A stretch of DNA of 10,717 bases from an uncultured Ignavibacteriota bacterium (GTDB taxonomy: Bacteria > Bacteroidota > Ignavibacteria > Tepidaquicellales > Tepidaquicellaceae): positions 1-10,717 of the forward strand of contig CALGOI010000121.1 of NCBI GenBank assembly GCA_937959065.1, read 5' to 3'. Made by a program: the position numbers and the translations under genes. This document shows positions 1 to 6,765 of this stretch, piece after piece (the stretch's first letter is position 1; each line of letters begins with the position of its first letter). Below the pieces are notes generated by a model. It did no database searches. It saw nothing but the letters and a program-made list of their open reading frames with translations, and was not told the origin of the DNA.

Positions 1-758
1 TGGAATTTCTCATAAGCCAGGTCAGTGTTTTTTCTTTCTGTCTTATCAGTTTTTGATTCCGCTCCTTCCACGTTTGCGGCATAGCTTCCGTTATCATTTA
101 CAGCGACGTTATCTTCCCCCGCTGAAGCCTCGACCATAAACTCAACCGATTCGCTTCCGCCCATTGCTCCGCTGTGAGCGCTCACTGAGAAGAACTTCAA
201 TCCGGCGCGCGTAAATATATTCCTGTACGCCTGGTCCTGCAGGTCGAATGATTTATCAAGTCCATCCCACGTGGCATCGAATGAGTAAGCATCTTTCATA
301 GTGAACTGTCTTCCGCGTAAAAGTCCTGCGCGCGGTCTTTCCTCATTCCTGAATTTATTCTGTATCTGGTACCACATTTGCGGAAGGTCTTTATAAGAAA
401 TTAGATTAGGTTTAGCAATGGAAGTAAAGACTTCCTCATGAGTCGGGCATAAGACCAGTTCACGGTTTTTTACCCTGAACATAAGGTCTCCGTATTCTTC
501 GAGCCGTCCGCTCTGCGCCCATAGTTCATTCGGGGCGAGGACAGGAAGATAGAATTCATTGCAGCCAATCGCATTCATTTCTTCGCGAAGGATGTTCTCT
601 ACTTTTTTAAATACTCTAAGCCCTAAAGGAAGATATGAATACACACCTGCAGTGATCTGCTTGATCATTCCGGCGCGAAGCATTAATCTATGCGAGGCTA
701 CAGTAGCTTCGTTAGGGTCTTCCTTGAGTGTGGGTAAGAAAAATTGAGTTAATCTCAT
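1..758 (-). CDS. proS: Prolyl-tRNA synthetase, N-terminal part (cut by window edge)
   Basis: Charges tRNA-Pro with proline in the cytoplasm (class II aminoacyl-tRNA synthetase, bacterial type). I translated the minus strand from ATG at 758 and obtained 252 residues, open to the window edge. The start MRLTQFFLPTLKEDP matches the usual N terminus of bacterial ProRS. Class II motif 1 lies near residues 46-74 (GLRVFKKVE to FYLPVL). The PTHEE segment at 105-109 holds the proline-site T-x-E. Motif 2 spans about 136-161 (FRNEERPRAG, then FTMKDAYSFD). GAMGGSESVEFM at 197-208 is the typical stretch just before the inserted editing domain, whose beginning is at the window edge. The catalytic C-terminal half, motif 3 and the anticodon-binding domain lie outside. 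No Shine-Dalgarno sequence is visible before the ATG. No frameshift is seen. Identity is very secure; only the completeness of the gene is unknown. Confidence 0.96.
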   Translation of the reverse strand, partial: MRLTQFFLPTLKEDPNEATVASHRLMLRAGMIKQITAGVYSYLPLGLRVFKKVENILREEMNAIGCNEFYLPVLAPNELWAQSGRLEEYGDLMFRVKNRELVLCPTHEEVFTSIAKPNLISYKDLPQMWYQIQNKFRNEERPRAGLLRGRQFTMKDAYSFDATWDGLDKSFDLQDQAYRNIFTRAGLKFFSVSAHSGAMGGSESVEFMVEASAGEDNVAVNDNGSYAANVEGAESKTDKTERKNTDLAYEKF

Positions 759-772
759 AAATTGTGAAATTG

Positions 773-802
773 CAATATAAAAACGCAATTCATGTATTAC
801 AA
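773..802 (-). promoter_or_regulatory. Candidate proS promoter (Bacteroidetes-like -33/-7)
   Basis: On the minus strand TTG (800-802) is followed after 20 bases by TATATTG (773-779), close to the -33 TTG / -7 TAnnTTTG pattern of Bacteroidota primary sigma promoters, with one T missing in the -7 box. It would give a leader of under about 10 bases before the proS ATG. Matches this short are common in AT-rich DNA, so this is only a candidate. Confidence 0.25.
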
Positions 803-807
803 TACAT
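792..807. repeat. 16-bp palindrome ATGTATT-AC-AATACAT upstream of proS
   Basis: Two perfect 7-base arms (ATGTATT and AATACAT) flank a 2-base centre, 34 bases before the proS start. The site covers the candidate -33 element, the position expected of a repressor operator. The symmetry is seen directly; a regulatory role is inference. Confidence 0.45.
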
Positions 808-835
808 TAATTTTATACACTTTTAAGTATGAAAT

Positions 836-857
836 GGGATATATACGTATATAACCC
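836..857. repeat. 22-bp near-perfect palindrome with TATATACGTATATA core
   Basis: A perfect 14-base core, TATATACGTATATA, is flanked by one A/A mismatch and then by GGG on the left and CCC on the right. GGGATAT recurs just beyond it at 862-868, so a half-site may be repeated. It lies about 80 bases upstream of proS and 500 bases from the next gene. It has no U-tract and does not look like a terminator. It could be a binding site for a dimeric regulator; that is inference. Confidence 0.4.
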
Positions 858-1053
858 GTTTGGGATATTAATAACCACTCATATTATGTAAAATTAAGCT
901 TCGATTCTTTCTGATTTCATTCGTTTTAAAAAATGAAGAAAAAAATTGAAATTCACTGCTACCATGCAACATAATGTAAAAACATACTCAGTTATTGAGA
1001 CATTCATCGGAATATCAACAACCTATTGTAAAATCAATTAGGTTGAGCACTTA

Positions 1054-1225
1054 TTAGTTATATGGAATACAAGCAGTTTTCCAGTGGGCTATATTTTTAC
1101 AGGTAGAGTCAGGGGGAATTTTCTCAAACCAGAGATATGCTTTTAGTGAGGTAAGAAAAATGAAGAAACTGATACCTTTAATAAGGGATTTTGCTCAGAC
1201 TAAAAAAATGCTGTTAATTAAATAA
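1054..1225 (+). pseudogene. Decayed T9SS C-terminal sorting-domain remnant
   Basis: Pieces of a type IX sorting domain can be read across three frames. LVIWNTSSF (1054-1080) is followed, after a one-base slip, by SSGLYFYR (1080-1103). A second one-base slip at the AGG/GTA junction leads to VESGGIF and onward to a TAA at 1223-1225. SSGLYFYR followed by ESGG is the hallmark end of this domain; compare LSSGVYFYTLEAEG in the gene at 1376. The last frame carries two tail-like endings in a row, FSEVRKM (near 1142-1162) and DFAQTKKMLLIK (1187-1222). The NYPNPFNP motif and the cargo portion are gone. An ATG at 1160 would give a 21-residue peptide, which I regard as the pseudogene tail rather than a real small gene. 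Both slips remove one base relative to the expected reading. Confidence 0.6.
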
Positions 1226-1365
1226 CTCCTCCTAAATCCCTTTCATTTTTTAGTAAAAGAGTTTAAACTTAAAATCACATCTTTTAAATAGTGATCAAAT
1301 TGATTTCCTGAAACAATTCTGAAAAAACAACGTATTATACTTTTTAAATATTATTAATTCAAAAA

Positions 1366-1371
1366 AGAAGG
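1366..1371 (+). promoter_or_regulatory. Ribosome binding site AGAAGG
   Basis: AGAAGG lies 4 bases before the ATG at 1376. It is one of the few Shine-Dalgarno-like sites in this window and supports this start. Confidence 0.5.
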
Positions 1372-1375
1372 AAAA

Positions 1376-3196
1376 ATGAAAAACCTTACGAGATTCAGCA
1401 TTATCCTTCTGTTTTTGTTCTTGTCTTCCGGATTGTCATTTTCTAATCATAATATTGATAGAATTGACAGGAGCAAAAGCGGATTAGCTATGTACGAAAT
1501 AAATTCTACCAAAGGTGTCACAAATTTTTACCAGGGGCACGGAATTGTACTCGAAGGAACTAAATACGGACAGGATTATATGATCGGTCCCGAGATGATG
1601 ATACCTGCTTTATCAGGATTTTATGATTGGCAGACTAATGGTGATTGTAAACACCACATCCTCTACAATAGCCCGACAGCTATCCATGCAATCTTTATGA
1701 CTTCGGATGATTCTTCCGCTAACTTTAATAATGGCAGAAGAAGCAGGTACGCAACCAGTACAGATGGCGGAGCTACTTGGTCTCTTGGAACTGATGTACC
1801 GCTTGTCAGAAGCGGTTACCCATATCTAACATTGGGTAATAATGGAGCCTTCGATGATGTTGCTATTATTGCAAATCACTATGGTACAGTCTTGACTACT
1901 TATATGCATGTTGATGCTGCTCCGTTATTAGGCGTATTTAGTGACGTTGTTTCTCCATCACCAAGTGTACATATATGGCCCCAAATTCACACATTAACAA
2001 GTGGAAATGTTCTTACAGTTGGCAATACATATCCAGGAGGAGCAGCCGGAGACACAATAATTGCATACCAATTTGACCCAACATCAGGTTCATGGACAGG
2101 ATCACCTCAATTCTTCCGGACAGCGGCTACAGACCATCTTAACCTTAGGTGGACATCAGCTGCTGGTCCCAATGGAAAAGCTGTAATAGCAATATCCACA
2201 ATTAGTGACGCAGGGGGTTCATATGGAGCAAATAGAGTATTTTATCTTACCAGTGATGATAATGGGACAACCTGGTCTACACCGGAAGTATTGTTCGATG
2301 CTACAATAGATAGTGATGGTGACACAAGCACCGCATGGTTAGGAATGGATGCTGTATATGATGATGCAGGTAATTTCTATGTAACATTTAATACTGTCGG
2401 TCTATCCGGAACATTTACTTCAGCAAAAATTTGGCTTAGCAAGAATGGTGAAACACCTGTTATCGTGGCAAGAAATACTGATATCCCGGATGCTATGGTA
2501 ACTTCAGTCAGTAATCCTGCAATGGCAAATTCAATTTCGATGGATTGGCCATCGCTTTCTGTCTCTGACGACGGGGATTATGTATTCTGCGCGTATAGCG
2601 TTGCTAAACAAAGCGATACACTAAACGGATTTAATTCGTTTGATGTATTCTACAGCGTTTCTAAAACCGACACATTGAATTTTGAATCTCCTGACCAGCC
2701 TATACAAATAACCAGCGGACTGGATGATGAAAGATATGTTTCATTGAACAGGGTTGCACTATCTGATGGTGCAAATACATACAAATTACCTCTTTCTTAC
2801 CAAAAGGACCCACAGCCGGGCGCTGCAGCATTTGGCGATAATGCTCCTCTTTCAAGAGCAAGTCTGATTTACAGAGAAATCACACAGGCACAGATTGTAG
2901 GTATTAACAATATAAGCGGTAGTATTCCGGGTGGTTATTCACTTCAACAAAATTATCCGAATCCATTTAATCCAGGCACAACGATCAGATTTGCAATGCC
3001 TATCGCTTCTAATGTTTCGTTGAAAGTGTATGACATCAGCGGAAAAGAAGTGGCAACATTAATTAACAACCAACTTCTTACAGCAGGCGTGAAAGAATAC
3101 TTCTTTAACGCAGCTACTCTTTCCAGCGGCGTTTACTTCTATACTCTTGAAGCTGAAGGATTCAGGGAAACAAGAAAAATGTTACTAATGAAGTAA
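1376..3196 (+). CDS. Secreted Asp-box (sialidase-like) beta-propeller protein with T9SS sorting domain
   Basis: A 606-residue exported protein. Residues 1-23 form a signal peptide: a basic start, then a hydrophobic run (IILLFLFL) and a polar cleavage region. The body carries two clear Asp-box motifs, STDGGATW at 128-135 and SDDNGTTW at 293-300, which mark blades of sialidase/BNR-type beta-propellers. Weaker repeats (for example SVSDDGDYVFCAYS near 395-408) suggest further blades. Residues about 517-606 are a type A T9SS sorting domain with NYPNPFNPGTTIRF (526-539), VYDISGKEVATL and LSSGVYFYTLEAEG, ending in RKMLLMK. The protein should be exported to the periplasm by Sec and then to the cell surface or medium by the T9SS. 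Asp-boxes occur in glycosidases but also in many non-enzymatic propellers. I see no arginine triad or other catalytic set I can assign, so no enzymatic activity is claimed. It is a single-gene unit, closed by the terminator at 3217. Confidence 0.88.
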   Translation: MKNLTRFSIILLFLFLSSGLSFSNHNIDRIDRSKSGLAMYEINSTKGVTNFYQGHGIVLEGTKYGQDYMIGPEMMIPALSGFYDWQTNGDCKHHILYNSPTAIHAIFMTSDDSSANFNNGRRSRYATSTDGGATWSLGTDVPLVRSGYPYLTLGNNGAFDDVAIIANHYGTVLTTYMHVDAAPLLGVFSDVVSPSPSVHIWPQIHTLTSGNVLTVGNTYPGGAAGDTIIAYQFDPTSGSWTGSPQFFRTAATDHLNLRWTSAAGPNGKAVIAISTISDAGGSYGANRVFYLTSDDNGTTWSTPEVLFDATIDSDGDTSTAWLGMDAVYDDAGNFYVTFNTVGLSGTFTSAKIWLSKNGETPVIVARNTDIPDAMVTSVSNPAMANSISMDWPSLSVSDDGDYVFCAYSVAKQSDTLNGFNSFDVFYSVSKTDTLNFESPDQPIQITSGLDDERYVSLNRVALSDGANTYKLPLSYQKDPQPGAAAFGDNAPLSRASLIYREITQAQIVGINNISGSIPGGYSLQQNYPNPFNPGTTIRFAMPIASNVSLKVYDISGKEVATLINNQLLTAGVKEYFFNAATLSSGVYFYTLEAEGFRETRKMLLMK

Positions 3197-3216
3197 GGGC
3201 ATTACTATATTTTATT

Positions 3217-3250
3217 AAAAGCCGTGAGATTTAATTCTCACGGCTTTTTG
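3217..3250 (+). terminator. Rho-independent terminator after the Asp-box protein gene
   Basis: GCCGTGAGA (3221-3229) pairs perfectly with TCTCACGGC (3236-3244) around a 6-base loop. Flanking A4 and T5 lengthen the stem and provide the U-tract. It begins 20 bases after the stop codon. Confidence 0.93.
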
Positions 3251-3299
3251 TTTATGTCAACTGATTTCTTAGTAAATTTTAATATCCGAATTTATTAGT

Positions 3300-3307
3300 T
3301 ATGTTTG
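3300..3307 (+). promoter_or_regulatory. Candidate -7 element TATGTTTG for the fahA operon
   Basis: TATGTTTG matches the Bacteroidota -7 consensus TAnnTTTG exactly and lies 13 bases before the ATG at 3321, just after the preceding terminator, where a promoter is needed. A T-rich stretch about 19 bases upstream could serve as a weak -33 box. The leader would be very short. The call rests on a match with six fixed positions, so it is tentative. Confidence 0.35.
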
Positions 3308-3320
3308 TTTAAACATTAAT

Positions 3321-4289
3321 ATGACAAAACCGGTAAAAAGCTTAGAAAATCTCTTAACTGGAATTATTGACTATGCCGGACTTTTCCCACCGGCAAAACT
3401 CCCGCTCGATGAAGCATTTAATAACTATTGCGAATATATAAAAGGTGAATTTAGCTGGATGCTGTCAAACTTTATCATCCCTGCAAAAAAGCTTGATGAA
3501 TTATCTGCATTATTAAGAGATTCCGGTGTGGAATCTTTTCCCTGCTCCATTCTTGGCAGCAGCGGTGAAAATCCGGATCTTTTCCTGATTAATCTTAAAT
3601 CCGATCTGGAACTATGGAAGAGATTCCTCGAGGATAATAAAAATGTAACAGGTAAGGTTTATGAAGTAAAACTTCCCGAAGAAATTTTAAACAGCCACGA
3701 CTCGATAGAAATAACTAAATTCATTGAGATGGTTTCCGATGACATAGGGCAAACGATTGGAAACGATGTTACATTATTCTTTGAAGGATTATTGGATGAA
3801 AATTGGAAGGATAATGTGAGATTTGTGCAGGAAGGGATAAAGACACATAATCTTAATTATAATAATTCCGGCTATAAGCTAAGGACAGGCGGAGTTGAAG
3901 CTATCGCATTCCCTTCTCCTGAGCAAGTAGCTTACGTTATTCATGAGTGCCTCATCCACCAGATCCCAATGAAATGTACAGCTGGATTACATCACCCTTT
4001 AAGACATTTTAACGACGAAGTTCAAACAAAAATGCACGGATTCCTGAATATATTCGGAGCCGGAGCTATAGCCATAAGGCATAACATATCCGAACACGAA
4101 ATGTTAAAGTTGCTTAACGAAGAAGACCCGGAAGCGTTTCAATTTTCGGAGGATTCATTAAAATGGGATAATTATATAGTTTCAGCGAAAGACATAAAGT
4201 ACTCTAGGGAAGCACTTATAATTTCATATGGAAGCTGCAGTTTCACCGAGCCTATCGAAGACCTTCAAAATTTAAATTTATTACAATAA
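3321..4289 (+). CDS. Conserved protein of unknown function, coupled to fumarylacetoacetase
   Basis: A 322-residue soluble protein with no signal peptide or membrane segment. I cannot assign a named family. Motif-like segments stand out: DYAGLFPPAK (17-26) near the N terminus, YKLRTGG (185-191), KCTAGLHHP (218-226) and GSCSFTEP (304-311) near the C terminus. My recollection is that DYAGLFPPA, RTGG and AGLHHP recur in uncharacterised proteins of other phyla, but I could not check this. Alternating strand/helix character, with glycine-rich turns after predicted strands, would fit a TIM-barrel-like fold. K218 and H224/H225 are candidate active-site or metal-binding residues; this is inference. 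The stop codon TAA (4287-4289) directly abuts the ATG of fahA at 4290, so the two are probably co-transcribed and translationally coupled. A role in aromatic amino acid breakdown or in handling its products is therefore plausible but unproven. An earlier ATG at 3301 runs into a stop after three codons, which supports the start used here. Confidence 0.8.
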   Translation: MTKPVKSLENLLTGIIDYAGLFPPAKLPLDEAFNNYCEYIKGEFSWMLSNFIIPAKKLDELSALLRDSGVESFPCSILGSSGENPDLFLINLKSDLELWKRFLEDNKNVTGKVYEVKLPEEILNSHDSIEITKFIEMVSDDIGQTIGNDVTLFFEGLLDENWKDNVRFVQEGIKTHNLNYNNSGYKLRTGGVEAIAFPSPEQVAYVIHECLIHQIPMKCTAGLHHPLRHFNDEVQTKMHGFLNIFGAGAIAIRHNISEHEMLKLLNEEDPEAFQFSEDSLKWDNYIVSAKDIKYSREALIISYGSCSFTEPIEDLQNLNLLQ

Positions 4290-5570
4290 ATGGACATATC
4301 AACACTAACTTCATTCATACAAGTAGATAAAGGTTCGGATTTTCCTATTCAAAATCTTCCTTACGGAGTTTTCAGAAAGAAAGATGAAGACGATTCAAGT
4401 TTCAGAGTAGGCACCGCACTGGGAAATTTTGTAATAGATCTTTCCGCATTATTCGATGAAGGGATGTTTTCTGAGACTGATGTGTCGGATGTTAACCCTT
4501 TCAATTCCCCATCATTAAATAAATTTATGTCCTTCGGAAAGACAATCTGGGCGCAGGTAAGGAATAAGCTGATTGAGTTATTAGTTGAGGATAATCCGCT
4601 TTTGAAAGATAATGCCGGGCTAAGAGAAAAGACATTCATTCCTATGGAGAATGTGATATTGAAACTTCCGGTTGATATTGGCGATTATACGGACTTTTAT
4701 TCATCAAAAGAGCACGCAACAAATGTTGGTATAATGTTCAGAGGAAAAGAAAACGCGTTAATGCCTAACTGGCTCCATCTGCCGGTTGCATATCATGGAA
4801 GGGCAAGTTCTATTATACTCAGTGGAGAACCGATTCACAGACCAATGGGGCAGAGTAAAGCAGACGATGTTGAGAAACCTTCTTTCGGACCGTGCAGACT
4901 TTTGGATTTCGAACTCGAAATGGGATTTTTTGTGGGAACAGGTAACGAACTGGGACACCCTGTGAAGATTAATGAAGCGGCTGACCACATTTTCGGAATG
5001 GTGATTGTTAATGACTGGAGCGCGAGGGACATCCAAAAATGGGAATACCAACCACTCGGACCGTTTAACGCAAAGAATTTTGCTACTTCTATATCACCAT
5101 GGGTGGTTACACTTGAAGCACTTGAACCATTCAGAACCTCAAGCCCCGCACTCGAGGTCGAGCCATTGGATTATTTAAAAGACAACAGGAAGTGCTCGTA
5201 TGATATAAATCTCGAAGTATTAATCCATGCCGAAGGAATGGAGGAGCCAATGATTATTTCAAAGTCCAATTTCAAATACCTCTACTGGAGTATGTGCCAG
5301 CAATATGTCCATCATACAATAACCGGATGCAATACACAAACTGGTGATCTTATGGCATCCGGAACCATAAGCGCTCCGGATAAATCAGGCTACGGAAGCA
5401 TGCTCGAGCTTACCTGGCGGGGGTCAGAACCCTTAAAGTTACCCAATGGCGAGGAAAGGAAATTCCTTCAGGACGGAGATACAGTAATAATGAAAGCTTA
5501 TTGCCAAAAAGGCGATTTCAAGCTGGGATTCGGTGAAGTAACCACCAAAATTCTTCCGGTTGTTAATTAG
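4290..5570 (+). CDS. fahA: Fumarylacetoacetase
   Basis: Hydrolyses 4-fumarylacetoacetate to fumarate and acetoacetate, the last step of tyrosine/homogentisate catabolism, in the cytoplasm (EC 3.7.1.2). The 426-residue length fits the full two-domain enzyme of bacteria and animals. An SH3-like N-terminal domain covers about 1-125, and the catalytic FAH fold follows. Residues known from mouse FAH appear here with a constant offset of +9: D135 in DYTDFYSS, catalytic H142 in EHATN, R151, E208 and E210 in DFELEMGFF, D242 in NDWSARDIQKWEY, K262, T359 in ASGTIS and E373. The metal ligands (D135, E208, E210, D242) are all present, so the enzyme should be active. It starts directly on the stop codon of the upstream unknown gene. 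No maleylacetoacetate isomerase, homogentisate dioxygenase or HPPD gene lies in the window. No clear terminator follows, so read-through into the gene at 5701 is possible. Confidence 0.97.
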   Translation: MDISTLTSFIQVDKGSDFPIQNLPYGVFRKKDEDDSSFRVGTALGNFVIDLSALFDEGMFSETDVSDVNPFNSPSLNKFMSFGKTIWAQVRNKLIELLVEDNPLLKDNAGLREKTFIPMENVILKLPVDIGDYTDFYSSKEHATNVGIMFRGKENALMPNWLHLPVAYHGRASSIILSGEPIHRPMGQSKADDVEKPSFGPCRLLDFELEMGFFVGTGNELGHPVKINEAADHIFGMVIVNDWSARDIQKWEYQPLGPFNAKNFATSISPWVVTLEALEPFRTSSPALEVEPLDYLKDNRKCSYDINLEVLIHAEGMEEPMIISKSNFKYLYWSMCQQYVHHTITGCNTQTGDLMASGTISAPDKSGYGSMLELTWRGSEPLKLPNGEERKFLQDGDTVIMKAYCQKGDFKLGFGEVTTKILPVVN

Positions 5571-5700
5571 CGCAAATAACTATATTTCTAACAATTATTT
5601 TAGTCTTGACTTAATTTTATATATTAATCATTATTAGGAAATTAATTAGGAGAATTATTGTTTTAACGTTTACGATTTCATTGTGAAATAAACATTAATT

Positions 5701-6723
5701 ATGAACCGGATAAAGTTATTTGTAATTGTTGTAATTCTCCTATTCACATCTTCATTATCATATTCCCAGGGAAGCGGTAATAAGTATTCAGGCGAATTTT
5801 TATCCATTGGCGTAGGTGGTAGGCCGTTAGGCATGGGTGGAGCATATGTAGCCGTTGTAAATGATGTTACTGCTGCTTACTGGAATCCCGCAGCACTTTC
5901 TAATTTGAATTATCCTCAATTATCCTTAATGCATGATGAGCGATTTGGAAACCTCGTAAATTACGATTACGGCGGTGTGGGTTTTCCTCTCGGTACCAGT
6001 GCATCCATTGGATTCAGCATAATACGACTTGGCGTAGATGATATTCCCGATACAAGAAACGCATTGATAGACTTAAATGGAAACGGCATACTCGACCCGG
6101 GAGAAAGAATTGATCCAAACAAGATCACATTTTTTAATGCAGCCGACTATGCAATGTTTTTGACATATGCAAAGAAGCAAAGTGAAAAGTTCTCATATGG
6201 AGCTAACCTTAAAGTTATAAGAAGAGACCTTGCTGAAGAATCTGCATGGGGATTAGGTTTTGATATTGGGGCGACATACAATCCTGTCGGAAGATTATAC
6301 CTTGGAGCTAACCTTCAGGATATAACAACAACATATCTCTCCTGGTCAACCGGCAGAAAGGAAGTCATAACGCCAACAGCAAAGATAGGATCCGCGTATC
6401 AATTCGATTTTCTTAACGGTGTTATTACTCCTGCAATCGATTTTGACATCAGATTCGAAGGAAGAGAAAATTCTGCAAACGCTAATTTAGGCCCAGTTTC
6501 ATTTGATATGCATGCAGGTATGGAGTATACATACAAAGATATATTCAGTGTAAGAACGGGGTACAATGACCTGGGCAATCTCACTCTTGGTGCAGGTGTT
6601 AAATTACCGAAAATCAATATCGATTACTCATTTGCGAAATTCGACGGGGATGAAGACCTCGGGAATACACACAGGATATCACTTGTATTTACACTCGAGA
6701 CAGAAAAGTTCAAAAGGAAATAA
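5701..6723 (+). CDS. PorV/PorQ-family outer-membrane beta-barrel protein
   Basis: A 340-residue outer-membrane protein with a signal peptide at 1-22 (IKLFVIVVILLFTSSLSYS, then Q). The segment following it, FLSIGVGGRPLGMGGAYVAV with AAYWNPAAL (34-66), is the typical N terminus of PorV/PorQ-type FadL-like barrels. The rest alternates aromatic and glycine-rich strands (for example FSYGANLKVI, LYLGANLQDI, LTLGAGVKL) and ends in a strand before a basic tail. PorV takes part in T9SS export by receiving cargo and handing it to the sortase complex. Organisms of this group often carry several paralogues, so I cannot say whether this is the true PorV. Residues 124-135 form a complete EF-hand-like loop (D-x-N-x-N-G-x-x-D-x-x-E). 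The start has no Shine-Dalgarno site but is preceded by AAACATTAAT, also found before the gene at 3321. A terminator follows 17 bases after the stop. Confidence 0.85.
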   Translation: MNRIKLFVIVVILLFTSSLSYSQGSGNKYSGEFLSIGVGGRPLGMGGAYVAVVNDVTAAYWNPAALSNLNYPQLSLMHDERFGNLVNYDYGGVGFPLGTSASIGFSIIRLGVDDIPDTRNALIDLNGNGILDPGERIDPNKITFFNAADYAMFLTYAKKQSEKFSYGANLKVIRRDLAEESAWGLGFDIGATYNPVGRLYLGANLQDITTTYLSWSTGRKEVITPTAKIGSAYQFDFLNGVITPAIDFDIRFEGRENSANANLGPVSFDMHAGMEYTYKDIFSVRTGYNDLGNLTLGAGVKLPKINIDYSFAKFDGDEDLGNTHRISLVFTLETEKFKRK

Positions 6724-6740
6724 GTATTCAAGAGTTTAAG

Positions 6741-6765
6741 AAGCCCCGATCAAAGGGGCTTTTTT
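6741..6765 (+). terminator. Rho-independent terminator after the PorV-family gene
   Basis: AAGCCCC (6741-6747) pairs with GGGGCTT (6755-6761) around a 7-base loop, followed by a T-run to 6765. The stop codon of the convergent minus-strand gene (6764-6766) overlaps the end of the T-run. On the minus strand the U-tract is weak (CTTCTT), so termination from that side is doubtful. Confidence 0.9.

Larger units (their letters stand above)
759..1375. other. Intergenic stretch between divergent proS and the Asp-box protein gene
   Basis: A 617-base AT-rich gap with no intact gene. It contains the proS upstream region with two palindromes, a sorting-domain remnant at about 1054-1225, and the upstream region of the gene at 1376. 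An ATG at 933 starts a 13-codon frame beginning MKKKI, which could be an old signal-peptide start, but nothing connects it firmly to the remnant. No tRNA or other RNA fold was recognised. Confidence 0.6.

Noticed and set aside
559..747. 62-codon plus-strand open frame
   Set aside because: It lies antisense within the well-supported proS coding region and its translation shows no recognisable feature.
1160..1225. Possible 21-residue small protein starting MKKLIPL
   Set aside because: Its C-terminal half is a T9SS tail motif continuous with the upstream remnant, so it is better explained as the end of a pseudogene.
1183..1242. Inverted repeat AAGGGATTT / AAATCCCTT
   Set aside because: The 42-base loop is too long for a terminator hairpin and the arms are short and AT-rich.
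4361..5051. Minus-strand open frames opposite fahA
   Set aside because: They are antisense shadows of a confidently identified enzyme gene and resemble no protein.
5606..5625. TTGACT and TATATT near the PorV-family gene as a sigma-70 promoter
   Set aside because: The boxes are only 8 bases apart, and no box with proper spacing was found.
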